The translations under genes and the position numbers were made by a program. From Vibrio furnissii CIP 102972 (lineage in GTDB: Bacteria; Pseudomonadota; Gammaproteobacteria; Enterobacterales; Vibrionaceae), in contig NZ_ACZP01000013.1 in the NCBI RefSeq assembly GCF_000176175.1, forward strand, positions 735,695 to 799,694: 64,000 bases of DNA, written 5' to 3'. This document shows, piece by piece, positions 57,353 through 64,000 of this stretch (positions are counted from its first letter, which is position 1; each line of letters starts with the position of its first letter). The notes beneath the pieces are model-generated. The model was given only the letters and a program-made list of their open reading frames with translations, ran no database searches and was not told the origin of the DNA.

Positions 57353-59164
57353 CTATTCGCTGGCCGATTTGAGGATGATTCGAACCTCTTCATCGCGGCG
57401 TAACCAGCCATCTTTTTCCATTCGATTGACAAACGGAATGAGGTATTTTCGGCTCAAATCCACCCGCTGTTTTATCTCTTGCAAAGTGACCCGATCATGA
57501 GGTTGGTTCTCGCCAATCGCTTGATGGACCAGTGCCTGATACACCCCCATATCGAAGTAAATTTGCTCATCAATCGCGGTGATGTATTTCTGATGCGCGA
57601 GCTGACGAAGCCATTTTTTATCTTGGCCAAGGGACACTTTATTGAGCTCTAAACCCGCTGCGCCCGCTTCACGCGCAAGGCGTAAAATGGTCTGCGCCAC
57701 CTCAGGCAATTCATCTTCACTTTGTCCGCTGCCCAACTGCCATTTCGCGTAGCTATAAAAAATACGATCTTGCTGTTTGAGTTGTTGTGTCAGCACTTGC
57801 ACGATGTCTGACTCCATTTGCAGCGAACTCGACAGTTCACCCGGCCCCATCGCGCGACCTTCAGACAACTGTTGAATGATGCGCGCTTGCGCCTCAGCCA
57901 ACCATTGCGGATCAAAGACATATTGGCCTTCAACCACGCCTTGCGTCGCCGGTTCGCCACACAGTAACGCCACCGAATAGTAGCCTTGCAGTTGCAGCAG
58001 CATGTCCAACTGCGCATTCGCCGTCAGTCCTTGTGGCAAATCAGACAACGCTTGATAGATGGCACGCTTCCGCGCTTTGGCGATGAACGATGTCCACACC
58101 ACATCCGCTTGGGCCAGCAATCCATGACCGCTGCTTTGAATGATCGCCAATCGCTGACCAAAAAACATCGGACGTGGCTGACGAAACAGCAAGCGTGCCA
58201 AGCGAGTGTTGGGCAGTGGAATACACTGCGCCAAACCGTGCCAAGTACCCACGGCCACTTCCACTTCCGTCGAACGGGTTAAACTTGCATCGCTGTAGCG
58301 ATCATCAAGGCGCACAATGCAACTGTCCGTCATCGTCACCGGTGCCGACGGCGCGCACAGCAAATCGCCACGTTGTACCTGTTTTCGGCTTAACCCTTTG
58401 ATGTTGAGCGCCACACGGCAGGTGGCTGTCACGTCATGCACTTGTTGGTGATAACACTGAATGGAACGAACCGCACCCGTTGTGCCACCGTTCGGGCTGA
58501 ACAGTTTATCGCCGACACTCACGGTGCCTTGGGCCAGCGTTCCGGTCACAATGGTGCCCACACCATTGGCCACAAACACGCGGTCCACGTACAACAATGG
58601 CGTACTCGTATCGCCCGGCATCACATCGCTCGGTTCAACTCGCGCAACCATGTCCAGCAAGGTTTGACGCAACGTCTCAATATTGTGTCCCGTAAGCGCG
58701 CTGACGCACACCACTTCGGGCACAATGCCGGTGACGTCCATGATGCTTTCCAAGGCCGATTCTTCAACGTCGGCCAGCACTTGCTCACTGACGAGGTCGC
58801 TTTTGTTGATGCACACCACGATGTCTTTGACGCCCATCGCACGCGCCAAGCGCATGTGGGCAAAGGTCATGGGCATGCACCCTTCGGTGGCGGAAATGAC
58901 TAACAACAGAATATTGATGTGCCACACGCCGGCCACCATGTTACGCACGTAACGCTCATGCCCCGGTACATCAATGATGCCGATGGTGCGGCCCTGTTCG
59001 TCCTCGAAATGGGCAAAGCCCAAATCTTGCGTCATGCCCAGCGCTTGTTCATGCGGACGGGCGGTCATCATGCCTGTCAGCGCTTTCACTAGCGTGGTTT
59101 TACCGTGGTCAACGTGACCTGCGAGGCCAATGACCGTCTGAGGTGAGGTATCGATGCCGATCAT
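57353..59164 (-). CDS. selB: Selenocysteine-specific elongation factor SelB
   Basis: SelB brings Sec-tRNA to the ribosome at UGA codons that have a SECIS hairpin. The 603 residues have an EF-Tu-like GTPase (GHVDHGKTT, DVPGHERYV, NKSDL), beta-barrel domains, and C-terminal winged helices that bind SECIS (last ~230 residues). Its ATG overlaps the selA stop (ATGA). The only selenoprotein visible here is FdhF. Confidence 0.97.
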   Translation of the reverse strand: MIGIDTSPQTVIGLAGHVDHGKTTLVKALTGMMTARPHEQALGMTQDLGFAHFEDEQGRTIGIIDVPGHERYVRNMVAGVWHINILLLVISATEGCMPMTFAHMRLARAMGVKDIVVCINKSDLVSEQVLADVEESALESIMDVTGIVPEVVCVSALTGHNIETLRQTLLDMVARVEPSDVMPGDTSTPLLYVDRVFVANGVGTIVTGTLAQGTVSVGDKLFSPNGGTTGAVRSIQCYHQQVHDVTATCRVALNIKGLSRKQVQRGDLLCAPSAPVTMTDSCIVRLDDRYSDASLTRSTEVEVAVGTWHGLAQCIPLPNTRLARLLFRQPRPMFFGQRLAIIQSSGHGLLAQADVVWTSFIAKARKRAIYQALSDLPQGLTANAQLDMLLQLQGYYSVALLCGEPATQGVVEGQYVFDPQWLAEAQARIIQQLSEGRAMGPGELSSSLQMESDIVQVLTQQLKQQDRIFYSYAKWQLGSGQSEDELPEVAQTILRLAREAGAAGLELNKVSLGQDKKWLRQLAHQKYITAIDEQIYFDMGVYQALVHQAIGENQPHDRVTLQEIKQRVDLSRKYLIPFVNRMEKDGWLRRDEEVRIILKSASE

Positions 59165-60564
59165 GCGTGTTCACCGCTGTCGAGCTGTTGAAAAAAAGCA
59201 TCCAAGCGTTCGACAAAAGCGGCCTGATCCGCCTCTAGCACCGTGGTGAGATTCAACACCACTTGATTGTTGTGCAGATAACCAAAGATGGCTGGCGTGC
59301 CAAGACGCAAGTGATCCAGCAGCGCTTGAGGTTTCAGCGGCGTATTCAGCACTAAGCCGCAGCCGGGATACGTTTGCGCGGGCATAGTGCCACCACCCAC
59401 TTGGGTTGACAGTGCCACAAACGCCACCCAATGAGGCCAACGCTGCGCTAGGGATTCACACCATTGACGTGCCTGTGGCAGGTGCGCCAATGTCCGTTCA
59501 GCAATGCCCTGCCCGGCCGTGTCTTGGTTGAGTTTGCGAACCAGCAGCTCTTCCATCAGTGACAGAATGATGCGTCCGCAACGAAAAGCACGCATCATGG
59601 GGTTGCGACCCAAGCGTTGAATGAGGTCATCACGACCTGCGATCAAACCCGCTTGTGGGCCACCCAGAATTTTGTCGCCCGAGAAACAGACCAAATCCGC
59701 GCCCATGTCTAAATAGGTCGCCAATTGGGTTTCGTCTGGCGCAAAGCTTTCGGTCGACATGCCGGATCCCTGATCAATCACCAGATTGACATGGCTTGGC
59801 AAACGACGCTTCACGTCGCGAATATCGGGGGATTCAGTAAATCCGCCGATGAAGAAATTGGATTGATGCACCATCAACACCAGCGCGGTGTCGTCGGTAA
59901 TCGCGTTGATGTAATCGTCCGCAGTGGTGACGTTGGTGGTGCCCACTTCAACCAGTTTGCAGCCCGACAATGCCAAAATATCGGGAATGCGAAAGCCGCC
60001 ACCGATTTGAATTTGTTCGCCGCGAGACACAATTACTTCTTTGCCTTTGGCAAGTTCCAGCAACACCAGATACACCGAGGCGGCGTTGTTGTTCACCAAC
60101 AGGACGTTCTCTGCGCCCAGCCAGCTTCTCACCAAGGTCGGTAGCAGCCCATTGCGGCCACCCCGTTTGCCGTTTTCCAGCGTAATTTCCAAATTAGTAT
60201 AACCGGTGTTCACCTCTGAGATCGCATCCCACACCTCTTGGTGCAGCGGAGAGCGCCCCAAATTGGTGTGTAGCGCGATGCCAGTCGCATTGATGACTCG
60301 ATGTTGGCGTTGCAGCATCAAGCGCTCACAGCGCTGTACAATGCGTTGATTGACATCGATGTGTTGCGTGCCTTCGGTTTTAAAGGTCTCCGACTGACGA
60401 ATGCTCGCGAGTTCAGCGCGAATCAGGTCGGTAACCACAGGGCGGCTCAGTTGACTGATAAAAGGGGCAAGTAGAGTGAGTTGCAGTAACTGTTCGACCT
60501 GAGGAAGACGGTAATTGATGCGAGCAGTACTCGCCTCTGAAAGCTGAGGGGATTTTGAGTTCAA
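59161..60564 (-). CDS. selA: L-seryl-tRNA(Sec) selenium transferase SelA
   Basis: SelA converts Ser-tRNA(Sec) to Sec-tRNA(Sec) with selenophosphate. The 467-residue PLP enzyme has the cofactor lysine in CFSGDKILGGPQAGL (~residue 295), LVIDQGSGMSTESF and a C-terminal domain. The start is a TTG at 60564 preceded by AAGGA seven bases upstream; no ATG fits. selC lies 68 bases upstream on the same strand, so selC-selA-selB may be one transcript. Confidence 0.96.
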   Translation of the reverse strand: MNSKSPQLSEASTARINYRLPQVEQLLQLTLLAPFISQLSRPVVTDLIRAELASIRQSETFKTEGTQHIDVNQRIVQRCERLMLQRQHRVINATGIALHTNLGRSPLHQEVWDAISEVNTGYTNLEITLENGKRGGRNGLLPTLVRSWLGAENVLLVNNNAASVYLVLLELAKGKEVIVSRGEQIQIGGGFRIPDILALSGCKLVEVGTTNVTTADDYINAITDDTALVLMVHQSNFFIGGFTESPDIRDVKRRLPSHVNLVIDQGSGMSTESFAPDETQLATYLDMGADLVCFSGDKILGGPQAGLIAGRDDLIQRLGRNPMMRAFRCGRIILSLMEELLVRKLNQDTAGQGIAERTLAHLPQARQWCESLAQRWPHWVAFVALSTQVGGGTMPAQTYPGCGLVLNTPLKPQALLDHLRLGTPAIFGYLHNNQVVLNLTTVLEADQAAFVERLDAFFQQLDSGEHA

Positions 60565-60631
60565 AATGATTCCTTGTTATCTGGTCAATACAACAAGGTC
60601 ACTACGGAGGCGATTGATATAGTGACAGAAT

Positions 60632-60723
60632 TGGCGGAAGAGGCAGGAATCGAACCTACCAAAGCCTGTGCGGCTCACTTTGGTTTTGAAGACCAAGAGG
60701 GCCACCAGACCCCATCTCATTCC
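60632..60723 (-). tRNA. selC: Selenocysteine tRNA (anticodon UCA), selC
   Basis: A 92-base tRNA with anticodon stem TTGGT/ACCAA and loop CTTCAAA giving anticodon TCA, a long variable arm (AGCC/GGCT stem), T-arm GTAGG-TTCGATT-CCTGC, discriminator G and encoded CCA. The acceptor 5' strand GGAATGAG and 3' strand CTCTTCC pair over 7 bp only with T5 bulged; the perfect partner would be CTCATTCC. This is one base shorter than the usual 8-bp acceptor. The gene stands directly upstream of selA. Confidence 0.93.
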
Positions 60724-60959
60724 ACAACGTGTTCAACGGTAAGTAAATTCTTACATCAGTTTCTTGATATAAATCACTGTTCCATCGAATGAACTCAAAT
60801 TATTTTGAATTCTTCAATTATTTTTACATCAAATGCAACAAATTGAACATTCGGAAAACAATCTAAAAACCTCAGTGATGAATCGTCCCCCTTCTATAGA
60901 AGGATCAATGCGGCGTTATCGTCGCCTGTGTTGAGGTGATGGGACGCTTGTTCTAGATA
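60724..60959. other. Intergenic region upstream of selC
   Basis: AT-rich sequence without a supported gene. It should hold the selC promoter, but no convincing boxes were found; no sigma-54 element is seen. Confidence 0.4.
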
Positions 60960-61057
60960 TCAAAAGCACAGCTCAGAAAGCCACGTATCACAAGGCACCG
61001 ATCAGAAAGCTCGTCTCAAAAAGTACGTCTCAGAAAGCACGCATCAAAAAGCGGAGC
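60960..61057. repeat. Degenerate 14-bp tandem repeat array, seven units
   Basis: Units starting TCA(G/A)AAAG follow each other: 60960-60972 (13), 60973-60987 (15), then five of 14 bases at 60988, 61002, 61016, 61030 and 61044. The consensus is about TCAGAAAGCACGTC. The last unit runs into the cheV terminator stem. No palindrome or coding potential. Confidence 0.75.
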
Positions 61058-61072
61058 TCGTAGGCTCCGCTT
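61046..61072 (-). terminator. Terminator of cheV
   Basis: On the minus strand AAGCGGAGC-CTACGA-GCTCCGCTT is followed by TTTGA, 38 bases after the cheV stop. Confidence 0.82.
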
Positions 61073-61109
61073 GCTTGATTCAACATCATGCTCAGTCACA
61101 TCGCGCGAC

Positions 61110-62111
61110 TCAGCTAAAAATGTAGTTGTCCATCATACTGACCAGTTTGCCGATTTCCGGCTTGGTGATGGTGTCATTGGCACCCAGCGACATTGCTTTG
61201 TGGCGGTTATCTTCACTCATCAACGACGAGAACATCACGATTGGTGTTTTGGCGTACGCTTCACAATCACGCAGACGTTTAACCAAGTGCATGCCATCCA
61301 TTCGTGGCATTTCTACGTCAGTCACGATGGCATCAATCAGTTCGCTCACCGGCAGGTTCTCTTCTTTGGCAATGCGCTGAATGTCCATCATTTTCTCGTA
61401 CGCTTCACCGCCGTCTTTACACGCAATCACGTTGTAACCAGACGTGCTAAGCGTGTCTTGAATCAGGCTACGAATGAACGCTGAGTCATCAACCACCATG
61501 ACGGTTTTCGCGTTGCGCTTGCCAATCATTTTGTGGTTGAGATCCACGGAACGGTCGACTTTTACATCGTATTTTTCCATGCTCAATTCTGGGTTGATGT
61601 CGGCAATGATCTTTTCGAAATCGAGGATCATGATCAGTTTGCCGTCTTTGCGTACCACCGCGACCACGCAATCTTGTTCGCCCGATTCCAGAAACTGACT
61701 GGGTGATTCCACATCATTCCACGAAATGCGGTGAATGCGGCTGATGCTGTCGATCAAAAAGCCATTTGTCATGCGGTTGAAATCGGTCACGATCACGAAC
61801 TTATTGTCGATTTCTTTACGCGTCGGCACGCCCAACCAGCCCGCCAAATCAACCAGCGGCGTCAGAATTTCTCGTGATGAAAACACACCAATCATGTGTG
61901 GCTGTGCATTCGGGTAATCCGTGGTGTCCGGCACACGAATCACCTCGCGGACTTTCGCCACGTTGATGCCGTAATAACACGTTTTGGTTTCACCGCTAGG
62001 CAGCAGCTTCTCCAAATGGAACTCGATTATCTCTAACTCGTTCGTGCCGCTTTCTAATAAGATAGTACTGCTTGGATTGCTCATATTGGTCACATCTTTA
62101 AGGCCAGTCAT
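61110..62111 (-). CDS. cheV: Chemotaxis coupling protein CheV
   Basis: CheV joins receptors to CheA and has a phosphorylatable receiver. The 333 residues comprise a CheW domain (~25-175; YYGINVAKVREVIRVP, VDLAGWLG) and a CheY-like receiver (VMVVDDSAFIRSLI, acceptor Asp in AIVTDVEMPRMDG, Lys in TITKPEIG). ATG 62111 overlaps the stop of the upstream periplasmic protein; an internal ATG at 62084 is also possible. Translational coupling to a substrate-binding protein is unusual for cheV. Confidence 0.92.
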   Translation of the reverse strand: MTGLKDVTNMSNPSSTILLESGTNELEIIEFHLEKLLPSGETKTCYYGINVAKVREVIRVPDTTDYPNAQPHMIGVFSSREILTPLVDLAGWLGVPTRKEIDNKFVIVTDFNRMTNGFLIDSISRIHRISWNDVESPSQFLESGEQDCVVAVVRKDGKLIMILDFEKIIADINPELSMEKYDVKVDRSVDLNHKMIGKRNAKTVMVVDDSAFIRSLIQDTLSTSGYNVIACKDGGEAYEKMMDIQRIAKEENLPVSELIDAIVTDVEMPRMDGMHLVKRLRDCEAYAKTPIVMFSSLMSEDNRHKAMSLGANDTITKPEIGKLVSMMDNYIFS

Positions 62112-62878
62112 CGATACTTGTTTAAGATGGCTTGATACCGATTCACACCATCTTCGTCGGTGGTATTCTTAATTGTATCAATACCTTTTTGTAAGTCGTT
62201 CAACAAGCTTTGATTCACGTTTTTGTTAAACGCATAATACAACAAACCTTCTTTCAACACATAAACCGTTTCAAACTCATTTACATTATAACCCGCCTGT
62301 TTGATCCACCACTGTGCGGCACGTTCGTCATACGCGATCAGATCGATGCGTTTTTTTAGCAATTGCTCGGCCAGCACGCTGACATACCCCGCTTCCTGCA
62401 TCGATTCACGCGGCACACCAAACTGCAACAGCATCTGTTCGCCCACATCGTCACGAATCACGCCAATCCGATACGACGCCATCTCCAGCGGCTCCGCGAT
62501 TTTGATCTGGCTGTCTTTGCGCGCAATGATGGTGACTTTGATGTCGTCAATTGGCCCGACCCAATGAAACAGGTCTTCGCGATGCTGAGTGCGTGTGGTG
62601 GAAAACAGCACCGAATCCGGGCGCAAAATGGTGGAACGATAAGAACGAGCCCAAGGCTGCAACACAATGTGATCGCTGGGCAGTTGAACCCCGGCCACTT
62701 GCGCAGCCTGCTTGAGCAGGTCGACCGAAATCCCAGTGACCTGTCCGTTTTGATTGAAATTAAAAGGCGGATACTCTTCGGTGTAATACGTCAGAGAATC
62801 CAAGGTTGCTCCCATGGCAAAGGAACACGAGCATACCCAAACAAAAGCCGCTTTACCGAATGTGTTACCTATCGTCAT
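62108..62878 (-). CDS. Periplasmic SBP_bac_3-type protein
   Basis: A 256-residue secreted protein (signal MTIGNTFGKAAFVWVCSCSFAMG) of the amino-acid-binding type 3 fold: LTYYTEEYPPFNFNQNGQVTGISVDLLKQ is the classical start and FSTTRTQHREDLFHWVGPI is also typical. No transporter genes are adjacent. Proteins like this are common in Vibrio as stand-alone binding proteins. It shares an ATGA overlap with cheV, so it might feed a chemosensory path; that is inference. Confidence 0.78.
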   Translation of the reverse strand: MTIGNTFGKAAFVWVCSCSFAMGATLDSLTYYTEEYPPFNFNQNGQVTGISVDLLKQAAQVAGVQLPSDHIVLQPWARSYRSTILRPDSVLFSTTRTQHREDLFHWVGPIDDIKVTIIARKDSQIKIAEPLEMASYRIGVIRDDVGEQMLLQFGVPRESMQEAGYVSVLAEQLLKKRIDLIAYDERAAQWWIKQAGYNVNEFETVYVLKEGLLYYAFNKNVNQSLLNDLQKGIDTIKNTTDEDGVNRYQAILNKYR

Positions 62879-62974
62879 AACACCCTACCTATGTTCAGAC
62901 TACGTCTGCATTTAACTGTAGATAGGGATAGAAAGTTCGTCTAGCGCAGGGGCGCGGGCTTCGATGGCAGTAAT

Positions 62975-63658
62975 TTAATGACGTAGCACTTTTTTGTAGC
63001 TGCGCTCTGGGCGGCCAACGCTGCCGTAGCGCACGTCGGCTTCAAGTTCTCCCGAACCAATCAAATACTCCAAATAGCGACGTGCGGTGGTTCGGCTGGC
63101 TCCAATGCGTTCCCCCGCTTCATCCGCCGTTAAGCACACGGGTTGACGAAACAAATGACGAATTTTATCCAGCGTCACAGCATCAATGCCTTTCGGCAGA
63201 CGTTGTAAATTTGCTTCGGATTGTGCGTGCGCGGTGAGCATTTTGTCCACCAAGCCTTGGTCGAGATCCGCCACTTGGCCAAGCTCCACCTGACGCGCCT
63301 GATATTTCTTCAGCGCCGCTTCCAGACGCGGGAACATCACCGGTTTGAGCAAGTAATCCACCACACCGCCACGCATGGCTTGCTGCAACGTCTCAACATC
63401 ACGCGCAGCGGTGATCAAAATAACATCGCAACAGGCGTTGCGCCCGCGTACCCATTGAAGAATGTCGAGCCCCGTGCCATCAGGCAGGTACACGTCCAGC
63501 AGCACCAAATCCGGTTTCAGCACCTCAAGCTGCATCTCGGCTTCCGCTTGCGAAGTCGCAATGCCCACCACATCAAACCCACCCATTTGGTTGAGGTACT
63601 TGTGATGTAACTGAGCAATCGCTACGTCATCTTCAATGATTAAAACCCGAGTACTCAT
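62975..63658 (-). CDS. CitB/DcuR-family response regulator
   Basis: A 227-residue regulator: receiver with acidic pocket IIEDD, phospho-Asp in LVLLDVYLPDGTGL (~residue 55) and Lys in YLLKPV, then a linker and an HTH (CLTADEAGERIGASRTTARRYLEYLI), the layout of DcuR/CitB/DctR. These usually control uptake or use of C4-dicarboxylates or citrate. The ATG overlaps the kinase stop by 4 bases. The target genes are not in the window. Confidence 0.85.
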   Translation of the reverse strand: MSTRVLIIEDDVAIAQLHHKYLNQMGGFDVVGIATSQAEAEMQLEVLKPDLVLLDVYLPDGTGLDILQWVRGRNACCDVILITAARDVETLQQAMRGGVVDYLLKPVMFPRLEAALKKYQARQVELGQVADLDQGLVDKMLTAHAQSEANLQRLPKGIDAVTLDKIRHLFRQPVCLTADEAGERIGASRTTARRYLEYLIGSGELEADVRYGSVGRPERSYKKVLRH

Positions 63659-64000
63659 TGCAATTCTTCCTTCGGTAAATAAACCGTCATACGTGTTCCA
63701 AATTCTTGGTTGCTGGCCATGTCCAAATGGCCTTGATAGCGATCCGAAAGCTGTTTCACCAAATAGAGTCCCACACCGCGGTTCTGTTTGGCTTTGCTGG
63801 AGATACCTTTGTGCAGCAAGGTGTTCGGATCCACATCATGCGGCAGCCCGCAGCCTTGGTCTTCGACTTCCAAAATAATGTCATGCCCATAATCGCTCAC
63901 CGATACATCAATGATACGTCGATCCTGCGGAATCAGTTGTTCACTGCGAATCACGCTCAGCGCGGCATCAAAGGCGTTATCAATCAGATTGCCCAAAATC
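63655..64000 (-). CDS. Sensor histidine kinase, CitA/DcuS type (partial, cut by window end)
   Basis: The last ~114 codons of a kinase whose start lies beyond the window. The N-box ILGNLIDNAFDAA, G1 box EDQGCGLP and the G2 box GVGLYLVKQLSDRYQG are those of the DcuS/CitA group, in agreement with the overlapping DcuR-type regulator. The sensor part is not visible, so the ligand cannot be judged. Confidence 0.85.
   Translation of the reverse strand, partial: ILGNLIDNAFDAALSVIRSEQLIPQDRRIIDVSVSDYGHDIILEVEDQGCGLPHDVDPNTLLHKGISSKAKQNRGVGLYLVKQLSDRYQGHLDMASNQEFGTRMTVYLPKEELQ

Noticed and set aside
60960..61057. CRISPR array
   Set aside because: Units are contiguous 13-15 bp repeats without spacers, and no cas gene is in the window.

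Overview
The window looks like chromosomal DNA of a gamma-proteobacterium of the genus Vibrio. Proteins such as QueC, YccA, TusE, RlmI, SelD, HycH and YnjE read as close relatives of the E. coli ones but with Vibrio-like features, and gene starts, terminators and codon use look uniform except for one more AT-rich patch (about 28.5-30.9 kb). A complete formate hydrogenlyase locus with its own selenocysteine machinery suggests a gas-producing species such as V. furnissii; the species is inference only.

Left part (0-16 kb): queC-queE (7-deazaguanine synthesis); a YidA-type HAD phosphatase; a siroheme synthase N-domain protein with a decayed methyltransferase remnant; an aapJQMP amino-acid ABC transporter; yccA, tusE, acyP and rlmI; then an aauBEDA-type operon for a quinone (TTQ) amine dehydrogenase with two monohaem cytochromes c. 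This amine-oxidising module is unusual for a Vibrio.

Middle part (16-34 kb): a GNAT acetyltransferase, katG, a two-component system, a fold-type III PLP amino-acid decarboxylase, small conserved proteins, an MscS channel, a Na/Ca antiporter, a cytosolic PAS chemoreceptor, then an accessory patch with a putative membrane-targeting toxin, an overlapping membrane-protein gene (likely immunity) and a small secreted Cys protein. Two identical tRNA-Val(GAC) genes, a diguanylate cyclase and a DUF2726/zinc-finger protein follow.

Right part (34-61 kb) is one hydrogen-evolution region. Convergent selD and ynjE flank a long leftward gene train: hydN, fdhF (in-frame UGA for Sec140 with a SECIS hairpin), fhlA, fdhD, hupE, hypF, hypC, hypD, hypE, hypA, hypB, a dsrE-like gene and ynjE. 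A second leftward operon, hycBCDEFGHI, encodes the membrane [NiFe] complex. Upstream lie selC, selA and selB. Both hydN and hycB have a sigma-54 -24/-12 promoter and the same CGACAC/GTGTCG palindromes at nearly the same distance, the expected FhlA sites. Together these genes make a selenium-dependent formate dehydrogenase, load Ni-Fe(CN)2CO into HycE and turn formate into CO2 and H2.

Right edge (61-64 kb): cheV, translationally coupled to a periplasmic SBP_bac_3 protein, and a CitB/DcuR-type response regulator overlapping a sensor kinase cut by the window end.
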